The translations under genes and the position numbers were made by a program. From Actinomadura luzonensis (GTDB lineage Bacteria > Actinomycetota > Actinomycetes > Streptosporangiales > Streptosporangiaceae), in NCBI RefSeq assembly GCF_022664455.2, contig NZ_JAKRKC020000002.1:744001-808000 (forward strand): DNA of 64,000 nucleotides. The letters are read 5' to 3'. Positions 1-8,006 of this stretch are shown here, piece after piece. The notes under the pieces were generated by a model that worked only from the letters and a program-made list of their open reading frames with translations, was not told the origin of the DNA and searched no databases. Numbering within the stretch: the first letter of the stretch is position 1; every line of letters starts with the position of its first letter.

Positions 1-671
1 TGCTGATCAACGACACCGAGGCCGCCCGCGCCGAGATCGAGAGCCTCACCGGCGTGGCCCGCGACGCCCTGCGCGACGTACGCGCGATCACCCGCGACGA
101 GCACGCCGTGTCGCTGCGCACCGAGATCGACGGCGCCGCGGCCCTGCTCCACGCCGCCGGGGTCGAGACCCGCCTCGACGTGGCCGACCTGCCGCCGCTG
201 ACGGGCCCCGCCCAGGACGCGCTGGCCTGGGCCATCCGCGAGGGCACCACCAACCTGCTGCGCCACAGCGACGCCCGCACCTGCGCCATCATCCTGTCCC
301 GCGACGACGGCAAGGTGCACCTGGAGATCGTCAACGACGGCGTCCGCGCCCTCACGGACGACCCGACCCCGGCCCGCCCGGCCCCTGGACGACCGACCCC
401 AGCTCACTTGAGCTCAGCGCAATTGACCGCTGCGGCGTCGGCTGGATCAACCTCGAACGGGTCGAGCTCGGCCGGCACCGTCGATCCGAGCCCCGGCGGC
501 GGCAACCGCCATGGCACTGCGAGCGACGGCGCAGGGCGAGCCGTCGTCGGCCACGGGTCAGGCCTGTCCGGGGTGGCCGAACGGGTCCGGGCCGTGTCCG
601 GCTCGTCGGCCGCCACCGTCCGCGACGGCCGGTTCCGGCTGTCGGTCGAGGTCCCTGAGGAGGCAGTGTGA
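1..671 (+). CDS. Sensor histidine kinase, C-terminal part (left-truncated)
   Basis: The open frame enters from the left edge (codons from base 3), so only about 222 C-terminal residues are seen. They cover the end of a NarL/DesK-type kinase dimerisation region and a HATPase domain: an N-box-like WAIREGTTNLLRHS and a G-box GHGSGLSGVAERV. Such kinases pass phosphate to a LuxR-type regulator, which follows here with a 4-bp GTGA overlap. Odd: about 60 residues of Pro/Ser/Thr/Gly-rich low-complexity sequence separate the N- and G-boxes, where related kinases usually have a short ATP lid. The signal and the phospho-accepting His lie mostly outside the window. Confidence 0.85.
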   Translation, partial: LINDTEAARAEIESLTGVARDALRDVRAITRDEHAVSLRTEIDGAAALLHAAGVETRLDVADLPPLTGPAQDALAWAIREGTTNLLRHSDARTCAIILSRDDGKVHLEIVNDGVRALTDDPTPARPAPGRPTPAHLSSAQLTAAASAGSTSNGSSSAGTVDPSPGGGNRHGTASDGAGRAVVGHGSGLSGVAERVRAVSGSSAATVRDGRFRLSVEVPEEAV

Positions 672-1273
672 TCCGCGTGCTGATCGCCGAGGACATGCAC
701 ATGATCCGGTCCGCACTGGTCGCGCTGCTGTCACTCGAGGACGACATGGAGGTCGTCGCCGAGATCGAGCGCGGCGACGAGGTCCTGGCGACGGCGCTGC
801 GGGTGCGCCCGGACGTCGCCGTCCTCGACATCGACATGCCCGGCCTGGACGGCCTGTCGGCCGCCGAGCTACTGGCCGAGCAGCTACCCGGCTGCCGCGC
901 CCTCGTGCTCACCGGGCTGAGCCAGCCCGGCAATCTCCTGCGCGCGCTGAAGGTCCACGTGCGGGGTTTCATCGTCAAGGACGCACCCGCGCAGACCCTC
1001 ACCGACGGCATCCGCCGCATCGCCCGCGGCGAACGCGTGATCGACCCCGAACTCGTCGCGGCGGCCCTGGAGACCGGCAGCAGCCCGCTCACCGCCCGGG
1101 AGACCGAGGTCCTGCGGGTCGCCGCCAGCGGCGTCCGCACCGCCCAGATCGCCACCCAGCTCTCCCTGTCGCAGGCCACCGTGCGCAACTACCTGTCGAA
1201 CGCGATCAGCAAGGTGGGCGCCCGCAACCGCATCGACGCCATCCGCATCTCCCGCGACGCCGGCTGGCTCTGA
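668..1273 (+). CDS. LuxR-family (NarL/DesR-type) response regulator
   Basis: A 201-residue protein with an N-terminal receiver domain (acidic pocket ED at 8-9, phospho-acceptor D54 in VLDIDMPG) and a C-terminal LuxR helix-turn-helix (about 138-195, SPLTARETEVLRVAASG). The length is standard for the NarL/DesR family. The GTG start lies inside the stop of the kinase gene (GTGA), so the two are translationally coupled and form one two-component system. The short acidic N-terminus and KDAPAQTLTDGIRRIARGE segment are typical of DesR-like regulators. The target is unknown; a membrane or envelope stress role is only a family-based guess. Confidence 0.92.
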   Translation: MIRVLIAEDMHMIRSALVALLSLEDDMEVVAEIERGDEVLATALRVRPDVAVLDIDMPGLDGLSAAELLAEQLPGCRALVLTGLSQPGNLLRALKVHVRGFIVKDAPAQTLTDGIRRIARGERVIDPELVAAALETGSSPLTARETEVLRVAASGVRTAQIATQLSLSQATVRNYLSNAISKVGARNRIDAIRISRDAGWL

Positions 1274-1315
1274 CCCGCCCACTCACCCCCGACGCCACCG
1301 GATTCGGCCCGCCCC

Positions 1316-1450
1316 TCAGCCCAACCCGCCCGTCAGCCCCAATGCCGGGAAGTCGCGGGCTTGGGGCACGCCGGGTTCGGCATGGATGGCGTGCAGGAGG
1401 TTCTCCACCATGCGCACCGACGGGACGGGCCGGGCGTCGTCGCGCCCTGG
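1316..1450 (-). pseudogene. Remnant of an NAD-dependent epimerase (D-erythronate dehydrogenase-like) C-terminus
   Basis: In the gap between the response regulator and the metallo-hydrolase the minus strand reads VPGRDDARPVPSVRMVENLL followed by HAI and an FPAL segment, ending at a TGA at 1316. This resembles the C-terminal region of DenD-like SDR epimerases (RPxxSVRxxVENLLHA...LPAL). No N-terminal Rossmann part is found upstream on the same strand before the next gene, so it is read as a decayed fragment. The match is from memory of the family, so confidence is moderate. Confidence 0.35.
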
Positions 1451-1551
1451 CACGCCGTGGCCGGCACCCAGGCCCGGGCGGTGGTCGCGCGGGCGGAGGC
1501 CGTCATGGGCCGAGCGTCGCCCTTCCAGGCGGGGCGCGCCTGAGTGGGCGG

Positions 1552-2202
1552 CTACTCGGAATCGCCGATCTGCGCGCTCGCACCCGGCGTCAGGCGGTGG
1601 TAGCGGGCCGTGGTGCCGGGGCCGTGCTCGCCCAGGATGCCGCCGAGCACCGTGGTGCCGACGTCGTTCAGAGCGCCGTCGTGGATGGCGTAGGCGTCCC
1701 GCGGGCCGACCTCGCGGACGTAGTCGATCAGCTGGCCGGTGGTGGACCAGGGGGCGTGCACCGGCAGCAGCAGCGTGCCGACGGCGGCGTCGGGGACGGT
1801 CAGGGCGTCTCCGGGGTGGAACAGGACGTCGTCGATGAGGAAACCGACGTTGGTGATGCGGGGGATGTCGGGGTGGATGACCGCGTGCCAGGCGCCGTGG
1901 ACCTTCACGTCGAACCCGGCCGCGCCGAACGCCGCGCCTTCCCCGACCGCCGTGACCCGCGTGCCGAGGCCGTCCAGCTGTCCGGCCACCGAGGAGTCGG
2001 CCCAGATGCGCAGGCCCGGGTTGTCCGCGGCGGCCCGGCGCAGCCGCTCCTCGGAGAAGTGGTCGAAGTGCTCATGCGTGACCAGGACCGCGTCGGCGCC
2101 GTCCAGCGCCTGCGGCTCGGTCAGGCCGCCGGGGTCGATGACCAGGCGGCGGCCGTCCTTCTCGACGCGGACGCAGGCGTGGCCGAACTTGGTGAGCAGC
2201 AC
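1552..2202 (-). CDS. MBL-fold metallo-hydrolase
   Basis: About 216 residues of the small UlaG-like metallo-beta-lactamase superfamily: LLTKFGHACVRVE at the N-terminus, the metal motif VTHEHFDHFS, then FHPGDAL and LLLPVHAPW segments. The GTG start at 2202 is chosen because AGAAAGG lies about ten bases upstream and homologues begin with such a strand. The substrate cannot be inferred. It is divergent from a MarR regulator; the shared 80-bp gap holds repeated GTACAAC boxes, so it is probably that regulator's target. Confidence 0.88.
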   Translation of the reverse strand: MLLTKFGHACVRVEKDGRRLVIDPGGLTEPQALDGADAVLVTHEHFDHFSEERLRRAAADNPGLRIWADSSVAGQLDGLGTRVTAVGEGAAFGAAGFDVKVHGAWHAVIHPDIPRITNVGFLIDDVLFHPGDALTVPDAAVGTLLLPVHAPWSTTGQLIDYVREVGPRDAYAIHDGALNDVGTTVLGGILGEHGPGTTARYHRLTPGASAQIGDSE

Positions 2203-2226
2203 AGGGGGCAACCTTTCTGGTAAACA

Positions 2227-2246
2227 GTACAACCAAACTGTACAAC
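2227..2246. promoter_or_regulatory. Repeated GTACAAC boxes between MBL hydrolase and MarR gene
   Basis: Two direct copies of GTACAAC start at 2227 and 2240, 13 bp apart, in an AT-rich island between the divergent MBL hydrolase and MarR genes. The spacing is just over one helical turn. The position fits an operator for the MarR protein, but the boxes are direct rather than inverted, so this is a candidate only. Confidence 0.35.
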
Positions 2247-2278
2247 TAGGTCTCACAATATTGGGTAGGATGTCCCGT

Positions 2279-2704
2279 ATGGACGAAGATGCGCTGGCGG
2301 AGGAGCTGCGGCAGTCGATCGGGGAGCTGGTCCGGGCGGTGCGGGTCGTGGACACCATGCCTCCGGGGGAGGCGGCCGCCCTCGGCTTCCTCGACCGCCT
2401 CGGCCCCATGACCACGGCCGACCTCGCCCACCGCCGCAGGGTCACCCACCAGTCGGCGGCCAAGTCCGTCAAAGAGCTGCTCAACGCCGGTCTGGTGCGT
2501 ACCGAGCCCCATCCCGGCGACGGCCGCAAACTCCTGCTGCACATCACTGGCGACGGGCGCGCCCGCCTGCAGCGCGAACGCGACCGGCGCGCCGGCACCC
2601 TGGACGCCGCCATCCGGGACGTCTTCACCCCTGAAGAGCGGGAGCAACTACGCGCCTGCGTCCCCCTGCTCTCCCGCCTGACCGCGCACCTGACCGGAGA
2701 CTGA
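2279..2704 (+). CDS. MarR-family transcriptional regulator
   Basis: About 141 residues with a winged-helix core (LGPMTTADLAHRRRVTHQSAAKSVKELL, then wing TEPHPGDGRKLLLHIT). This is the usual MarR length. The ATG at 2279 is preferred because GGTAGG lies nine bases upstream; an in-frame ATG at 2270 is the alternative. It diverges from an MBL-fold hydrolase and likely controls it and itself. Many actinobacterial MBL/MarR pairs respond to small organic compounds; no ligand can be read from the sequence. Confidence 0.9.
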   Translation: MDEDALAEELRQSIGELVRAVRVVDTMPPGEAAALGFLDRLGPMTTADLAHRRRVTHQSAAKSVKELLNAGLVRTEPHPGDGRKLLLHITGDGRARLQRERDRRAGTLDAAIRDVFTPEEREQLRACVPLLSRLTAHLTGD

Positions 2705-2937
2705 CGCGCGGCGAACGGCACGACCCATGGGGCTCTTGCCCGGTTGCGACCGTCGACGTCGCGACCGTCAACCGCGGGTGAACGACCGTTGCGATGCTCG
2801 CCGTTGATCCGCGGCACCGCCCGGCGGGAAGCTTGGCCCATCCCGAGAACACCGCCCGCCGGAAGGCTGATCAGCCATGTCCCGCCACACGGCGGCGCGC
2901 GTCGTTCACCTGAGCTCCACACCGAAGACGAGGAACC

Positions 2938-4134
2938 ATGAGAACCCAGACCCCACCGGCGGCCAAGGCCATGCGGCGTGCGGCGGTCACGGCGGTGGCC
3001 GCCGCGCTACTGGCCGGGACGGCCACCCCCGCGATGGCCGCCAAGGACCACGACCGCCCGGAACTGCGCAAGGCCATGCAGGCGTTCGTCGACGCCGGTT
3101 TCACCGGGGTGCAGCTGCGCGTACGCGACGAGCGGGGTGAGTGGACCGGCAGCGCCGGGGTGCGCAAGCTGGGCCAGGCCGCCAAGCCTCCGACGAACGG
3201 CTCGTTCTGGGTGGGCAGCAACACCAAGACCTTCGTCTCGACCATGGTGCTGCAGCTGGTGGCCGAGGGCAAGGTCCGCCTGGACGGCCCGGTGGACGAC
3301 TACCTGCCCGAGTACGGGCTGGACCGGCGCATCACGGTGCGGATGCTGCTGCAGCACACCAGTGGCCTGTTCAACTACACCGGTGACTTCGACCCCGACG
3401 GTTCGTGGGTGCCCGGCATCCCCGCGATGAACAAGGACTGGCTGGACAACCGGTTCAAGACCTACCAGCCCGAGGAGCTGGTACGGCTGGCGCTGTCCAA
3501 GCCGGCCAGGTTCGATCCGGGCGCGGACCAGCAGTACACCAACACCAACTACACCCTGGCCATGCTGCTGGTCGAGAAGGTCAGCGGCCGCGCGTACGGC
3601 GAACAGCTGCGGCAGCGCATCCTGCGCCCGCTCGGACTGAAGGACACCCTGCCGGCGGGCAACCGGACGGAGCTGCCCGGGCCGCACGCCCACGGCTACT
3701 ACCGCTATGAGGAGGACGGCCGGTCCAAGACCGTCGACATCAGCCGCCAGAACCTGTCCCTGCTGTCCGGCGCCGGTGACCTGATCTCGACCACGAAGGA
3801 CCTCGCGACGTTCTTCTCCGCGCTGAACGCCGGCAAGCTGCTGCCGCCCGCGCTGCTGACCGAGATGCGCACGCCGAACCCGAAGATGAGCTACGGCCTG
3901 GGGATGTACGCGGAGAACCTGGGCTCGGACTGCGGCATGGTCTATCGCCACAACGGCAGCCCGCCGCACGGCTACGGGGCGCTGATGTACAGCTCGCCCG
4001 ACGGCAGGACGACCCTGACCGGCTCGGTGACCTGGGTGGACGACGCCACCAGGGGCCCGGCGGCGGCGAAGTGGCCGTCTCTGGTGGACGGCCTCGTCAA
4101 GCAGGTGTTCTGCGACGGGCAGACCGCAGGCTGA
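2938..4134 (+). CDS. Secreted serine hydrolase (class C beta-lactamase / D-Ala-D-Ala carboxypeptidase family)
   Basis: 398 residues with a Sec signal peptide (charged start, hydrophobic AAVTAVAAALLAGTA, cleavage near AMA-AKDHD at about 34). Catalytic motifs are visible: S-x-x-K as S94-N-T-K97, Y-x-N as Y200-T-N202, and an H-N-G triad in RHNGSPPHGYG. Such exported enzymes act on D-Ala-D-Ala peptides or related esters and amides; true beta-lactamase activity cannot be inferred. AACC and a GAGGAAC-type site precede the ATG. A 12-bp palindrome GGCTGATCAGCC (2865-2876) lies upstream. It stands alone, with no obvious operon partner. Confidence 0.9.
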   Translation: MRTQTPPAAKAMRRAAVTAVAAALLAGTATPAMAAKDHDRPELRKAMQAFVDAGFTGVQLRVRDERGEWTGSAGVRKLGQAAKPPTNGSFWVGSNTKTFVSTMVLQLVAEGKVRLDGPVDDYLPEYGLDRRITVRMLLQHTSGLFNYTGDFDPDGSWVPGIPAMNKDWLDNRFKTYQPEELVRLALSKPARFDPGADQQYTNTNYTLAMLLVEKVSGRAYGEQLRQRILRPLGLKDTLPAGNRTELPGPHAHGYYRYEEDGRSKTVDISRQNLSLLSGAGDLISTTKDLATFFSALNAGKLLPPALLTEMRTPNPKMSYGLGMYAENLGSDCGMVYRHNGSPPHGYGALMYSSPDGRTTLTGSVTWVDDATRGPAAAKWPSLVDGLVKQVFCDGQTAG

Positions 4135-4345
4135 CGGCCCAGGAGGCCGGCCACCGTCGTCGTGCTCGCCCGGCGCCCATCGCCGATCTGCGCCATGAGC
4201 TCGGCCAGGTCTGCGGGCCGCCTGGGCGGGCATGCCGCTGGCTTGACCCGGCCTGACCCGGTTCGGCCTGGTTCGGGCTACGGCTCGGTTGCAGGTGGGC
4301 GCCGGCCGCGGATCCCGTTCGGGTCTGGCCCGATCCGGCCCGCTC

Positions 4346-7090
4346 CTATTTCTGGCCCGTCGCTTTCTGCCGATACCGCGTCAGGTTGCCGCGGGTGGCC
4401 ACGGTCAGAGGGTGGTCGGGGCCCAGGAGCCGTTCGCAGTCGGCCAGCAGGTCCTCGAACGCGGCCGCGGCGCCCGCCGCGTCCCCCGCCTCGCCTTGCC
4501 ATCCCGCCAGGTTGTGGCGGGTGCCCAGGGTGTGCGCGTGGTCGGCGCCCAGCAGCCGCAGGACGTCCGCATGCAGATCCTTCAGCAGGGCGCCCGAGCG
4601 TGCCAGCTCGCCTGCCTCAGCCAGCCATTTCGCGAGTTGGCTCCGCAGCGTCAGGGTGTCGGGGTGATCCGGGCCCAGCACCCGCAGACAAGGGGCCTGC
4701 AGTTCCTCGAGCGCGGCGATCGCGCCCGCGACGTCCCCCGCCCTGCCCCGGTACGTGGCCAGGTTGGCGCGGGTGATCAGCGTGTGAGGGTGTTCGGGGC
4801 CGAGCACGCGCTTCTGGACGGTCAGCAGGTTCTCCAGTGTGGCGGTCGCGCCGGCCGCGTCCGCCTCGCCGCGCCATCGCGCGAGGCCGTGCCGGGTGAT
4901 CAGGGTGTCGGGGTGTTCGGGGCCGAGCACCCGCTCCTGGACGGCCAGCAGTTCCTCGCACACGGTGACCGCGCCTGCCGCGTCACCTGCCTGGCCCAGC
5001 CAGGCGGCCCGGTTGGCGCGGGCGGTGAGTGTCAGGGGGCTCTCGGGGCCCAGCACGCGCGCGAAATCGGTCACCAGTTCCTTGAACTCGGCGGCCGCGC
5101 CCGCAGCGTCCCCGATCTCGCCCCTGCAGTACGCCAGGCCGCCGCGGACGATCAAGGTGTGGGGATGGTCGGCGCCCAGCGCTCGCTCGCAGTCGGGCAG
5201 CAGCTCCTCGAACGCGGCGACAGCACCTGTCGCGTCCCCCGCCCGCCCCCGCCATCGCGCCACGTTGTAACGGGCGGACAGGGTGTCGGGGTGGTCGGGG
5301 CCGAGGCGCCGCAGGCAGATGGCGAGCAGGTCGGCGCTGAAGGCGCCGGCGACCGCGGGCCGGCCGGCCTCACCGAGGCTGTTGACGGCATGGAACAGCA
5401 GGTGATGTGCACCGGTGTCCGGTTCGCAGAGGGCGGTGCCGCAGGTCGTGAGCAAGGCGGTCGCGTTGGCGCGCAGGACCGGGCCGAGCTGGTCGCGTTC
5501 GATCGGCGGCCAGATGAGCAGCAGGGCGTCGGCGGCGCTGTGGGCCACCTCGGCGAACAGGTGCGGACCGAGCTCGGGCAGGGCGATCAGGTTCTCGCGG
5601 GTGGCGCGCTGGATGAGCTGGTGGACGCGGACCTCGCGGTGCATCGCGGTGCGGTCGTGGTCGAGGAGGTTGTGCCGGTGCAACACCCGCAGCACCTCGT
5701 CCACCGTGTCCGCGTCCACGGCGTGGCCGTCCTCGGCCGCGGCGCCGGCCGGGGCCCCGGGCAGGTAGCTGGTCAGGTACTCCAGGGCGGGTGGGCTGGT
5801 CAGCGCCGCTTGCGGGATGCCCGCCGGGTCCAGGACGCCGGCCAGGTACAGCACCGGGCGGGCCAGCCCGGCGGGCGCGACCCGGTCGGCGTGGCCGACG
5901 GACAGCTCCCAGGTGGCGGTGACGATCCGGCGATGCCCGTCCGGCAGGTAGTCCTCACCCGGCACGGCGTGGGCCAGCAACCTCCCGGCCAGCCGTCGCC
6001 GGTAGGCGGCGCAGGTGACGTCGGCGTTGCCGATGTAGGCCGCCGCCTGGGCCAGGGCCAGCGGCAGCAACCCCAGGTCGGCGGCGAGGCCGTCCAGCTC
6101 GGCGACGGGGTCCCGGTCGCCGAGCTTGGCCCGCAGGTAGGTGCGGGCCTCTGCCTCGGTGAAGGTGCCGATGGCGACCGTACGCCGGTCCGCCCCGGCG
6201 AGGGCCGCCTCCCGCAGCCGGGTGGTGACCAGCACCCGGCCGCCCGCCGCCGACGCGACCGCCGGCGGCCACAGCCCGTTCAGATCCTTGGGACGCCGCA
6301 CGTCGTCCAGCACCACCAGCCAGGGCCGGTCGGTGATCTCGGCCCAGAGCAGGAACTCCTGCGCCGCCCGCTCCGGATCCTCCCGTCCGGCCGGCAGGGA
6401 CAGCCGCGTCGCGGCGTCGGCGTAGGCGGATACGATGCCGTCGCGGGTGGCGGCGTCCGCCCAGACCAGGACCTCCGTTCCCTGCTGCCAGGCGCGGCGG
6501 GCGTAGGAGGCGGCGAGCTGCGTCTTGCCGACCCCGCCCGTTCCGGTCAGGACCTGGGTCGGCACCACGGCCCCGGCCGGGTCGGTCGCCGTTCGGACGT
6601 GTTCGGCGACCTGCCGGTCCTGGAAGCAGTCGGCCGGTTGCGGGATCACCCCGACCCGGATCCGGTCCCGGGCCTGGACCTGGTCTCGGTCTCCATCCCG
6701 GTCCCGGTTCGTCGTGTCGGCCCGCCCGGAGGGGCCGATGTCGGTCGGGGTGGTAGGGGCGGGCACATGTGCAGGGGGAGGTGCTGGGAGGGGGCGTGGG
6801 GTGGGGCGGGTGCGGTCGGCGGTCATCAGGTGGTCCCATTCCCGTGGTGACAGGGCGGGTTCGTCCGCCCACCCGGCCAGGGTCTGGCCGATCTGCACCA
6901 GCTGGTCCAGGTTCCGGGGCTCGGCGGCTCCGGTCGCCCAGCCGTTCACGGTCGAGTACGGCACGTCCGAGACCGCCGCGAGTCTCTTCTGCGTCACCTG
7001 GCCAGGGCTGTGCGCGCGGGCCTGGTCCCACAGCCGGGCCAGCTCCGCCAGTACGCGGGAAGTGGACCCTTCCGGCCGGAACTCCCCCAC
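4346..7090 (-). CDS. STAND NTPase: HTH + NB-ARC + eight TPR repeats
   Basis: About 914 residues. The N-terminal 80 residues look like an XRE-type helix-turn-helix (TQKRLAAVSDVPYSTVNGWATG), followed by a Pro-rich linker, an NB-ARC ATPase (Walker A GTGGVGKTQ near 183-191, Walker B WLVVLDDV near 257-264, sensor VLVTTR) and eight kinesin-light-chain-like TPRs, each with LGxxHPxTL. One repeat lacks two residues (RWRGEADAAGA). The GTG at 7090 is chosen over the GTG at 7108 because GAGGAGG sits nine bases before 7090 and would itself be translated from 7108. STAND proteins are ligand-triggered switches, often regulatory or in phage defence; no effector domain is seen, so a regulatory role is likelier. 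Confidence 0.88.
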   Translation of the reverse strand: MGEFRPEGSTSRVLAELARLWDQARAHSPGQVTQKRLAAVSDVPYSTVNGWATGAAEPRNLDQLVQIGQTLAGWADEPALSPREWDHLMTADRTRPTPRPLPAPPPAHVPAPTTPTDIGPSGRADTTNRDRDGDRDQVQARDRIRVGVIPQPADCFQDRQVAEHVRTATDPAGAVVPTQVLTGTGGVGKTQLAASYARRAWQQGTEVLVWADAATRDGIVSAYADAATRLSLPAGREDPERAAQEFLLWAEITDRPWLVVLDDVRRPKDLNGLWPPAVASAAGGRVLVTTRLREAALAGADRRTVAIGTFTEAEARTYLRAKLGDRDPVAELDGLAADLGLLPLALAQAAAYIGNADVTCAAYRRRLAGRLLAHAVPGEDYLPDGHRRIVTATWELSVGHADRVAPAGLARPVLYLAGVLDPAGIPQAALTSPPALEYLTSYLPGAPAGAAAEDGHAVDADTVDEVLRVLHRHNLLDHDRTAMHREVRVHQLIQRATRENLIALPELGPHLFAEVAHSAADALLLIWPPIERDQLGPVLRANATALLTTCGTALCEPDTGAHHLLFHAVNSLGEAGRPAVAGAFSADLLAICLRRLGPDHPDTLSARYNVARWRGRAGDATGAVAAFEELLPDCERALGADHPHTLIVRGGLAYCRGEIGDAAGAAAEFKELVTDFARVLGPESPLTLTARANRAAWLGQAGDAAGAVTVCEELLAVQERVLGPEHPDTLITRHGLARWRGEADAAGATATLENLLTVQKRVLGPEHPHTLITRANLATYRGRAGDVAGAIAALEELQAPCLRVLGPDHPDTLTLRSQLAKWLAEAGELARSGALLKDLHADVLRLLGADHAHTLGTRHNLAGWQGEAGDAAGAAAAFEDLLADCERLLGPDHPLTVATRGNLTRYRQKATGQK

Positions 7091-7239
7091 GGCGCCCCGC
7101 CTCCTCACCTGCCGCAGACCGTCCTCCGCGATCCGGCCCGGACCGGCCCGGATCCCCGCTCACCGGCAGCGTAGCCGTGCGGATCCGGATTGATCCGGCA
7201 TATCTTCACGTTCGCCGGCGGGCCGGGTGGGATGCGGGC

Positions 7240-7413
7240 ATGACGAACACCGACACCCCGGCGCGGGCCGGGACCGCGTCCGCACCGCAACGCCGATCCG
7301 CCGCCCGGCGGCGGCTCCGTCGCGCCATCGGGACGGCCTTCGCCAGAGGCGCCGCGCACGCCGCCGGCACCGGCGTCGTCGGCCTGCTGTTCTGGTGGTT
7401 CACGCACCGGTGA
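7240..7413 (+). CDS. Small single-pass membrane protein, function unknown
   Basis: A 57-residue ORF with a basic N-terminal half (QRRSAARRRLRRA) and a C-terminal hydrophobic segment (GTGVVGLLFWWFTHR), suggesting a tail-anchored or peripheral membrane peptide. GGTGGGA lies upstream of the ATG. Support comes from position: it diverges from the STAND gene, and its stop codon is the first three bases of a perfect 22-bp palindrome that also contains the stop of the convergent padR gene. I do not recognise the family. Confidence 0.45.
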   Translation: MTNTDTPARAGTASAPQRRSAARRRLRRAIGTAFARGAAHAAGTGVVGLLFWWFTHR

Positions 7414-7432
7414 CCGGCCGCCCGGCCGGTCA
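7411..7432. terminator. Bidirectional terminator-like palindrome containing both convergent stop codons
   Basis: Ten-base perfect arms TGACCGGCCG / CGGCCGGTCA are separated by CC. The first TGA ends the small + strand ORF and the last TCA is the stop of the - strand padR gene. There is no T-tract, which is usual for actinobacterial terminators. Confidence 0.6.
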
Positions 7433-7951
7433 GGACGACGACGACAGGGTCTCGTGCAGCCAGGCGCGTTCGGCGCGGCTCGTGGCCCGGGCGATGACCA
7501 GCATGCCGCGCCGGTACGGGTCATCCACGTCCGCCGCCCGCAGGGGCCGGTCGCCGTCGTAGAAGAAGCCGGCGGGCTGCTCCAGGAACGCCAGCCGCCG
7601 GCGCAGGACGGCGTGCTGCTCGGCGACGTCGGGCAGCAACGACAGGAACGCCAGCACGGTGAAGAAGCGCGTGCTGTCGGTGATGTCGTGCTCGGCCGGG
7701 GAGCGGAGGCGGCGCAGCAGCTCGGCGCGGCCGTCGCCGGTGAGGCTGAGCGTCTGGCGCTGGGCGGCGGCGCTGCCCGGCTCGGCACGCCTCTCCAGCA
7801 GGCCGGCTCGCACCAGGCGGTTGATCGCCGGGTAGAGGCTGCCGTCGCTGACGGGACGGCTGTGCCCGGACAGCGCCGCGACCCGCCGCCGCAGCTCGTA
7901 GCCGTGCAACGGTCCTTCGGCGAGGAACCCCAGGATGGCCAGCTCCAGCAT
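7430..7951 (-). CDS. PadR-family transcriptional regulator
   Basis: About 173 residues. The N-terminal PadR winged helix is clear (MLELAILGFLAEGPLHGYEL, then SDGSLYPAINRLVRAGLLE), followed by a C-terminal helical dimerisation domain (Vir_act_alpha_C type). The ATG at 7951 is used because PadR proteins begin with this LELAILG strand and GCAGGA lies upstream; an ATG at 7969 is inside the operator. It diverges from an isochorismatase-like gene, with two 15-bp dyads between them, so it probably represses both promoters. The ligand is unknown, often an aromatic compound in this family. Confidence 0.92.
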   Translation of the reverse strand: MLELAILGFLAEGPLHGYELRRRVAALSGHSRPVSDGSLYPAINRLVRAGLLERRAEPGSAAAQRQTLSLTGDGRAELLRRLRSPAEHDITDSTRFFTVLAFLSLLPDVAEQHAVLRRRLAFLEQPAGFFYDGDRPLRAADVDDPYRRGMLVIARATSRAERAWLHETLSSSS

Positions 7952-7965
7952 GCTGCTATCCTGCC

Positions 7966-7995
7966 ACATCGAAACGATGTACCTCGAATCGATGT
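7966..7995. promoter_or_regulatory. Tandem PadR operators
   Basis: A perfect dyad ACATCG-AAA-CGATGT (7966-7980) is followed directly by a degenerate copy ACCTCGAATCGATGT (7981-7995), 15 bp apart. ATGT/ACAT half-sites are typical of PadR-family operators. The block lies between the divergent padR and hydrolase starts. Confidence 0.65.
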
Positions 7996-8006
7996 ATGGA
8001 GGCCTC

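Noticed and set aside
1361..1543. A 60-codon + strand ORF in the gap after the response regulator
   Set aside because: It is antisense to the recognisable epimerase remnant and has no ribosome site.
4400..5340. Regularly spaced DNA repeats resembling a CRISPR array or minisatellite
   Set aside because: The period is about 126 bp and in frame; it is explained by the TPR protein repeats.
4289..6850. An 853-codon open frame on the plus strand opposite the STAND gene
   Set aside because: Its apparent repeats are only the complement of the TPR-encoding repeats.
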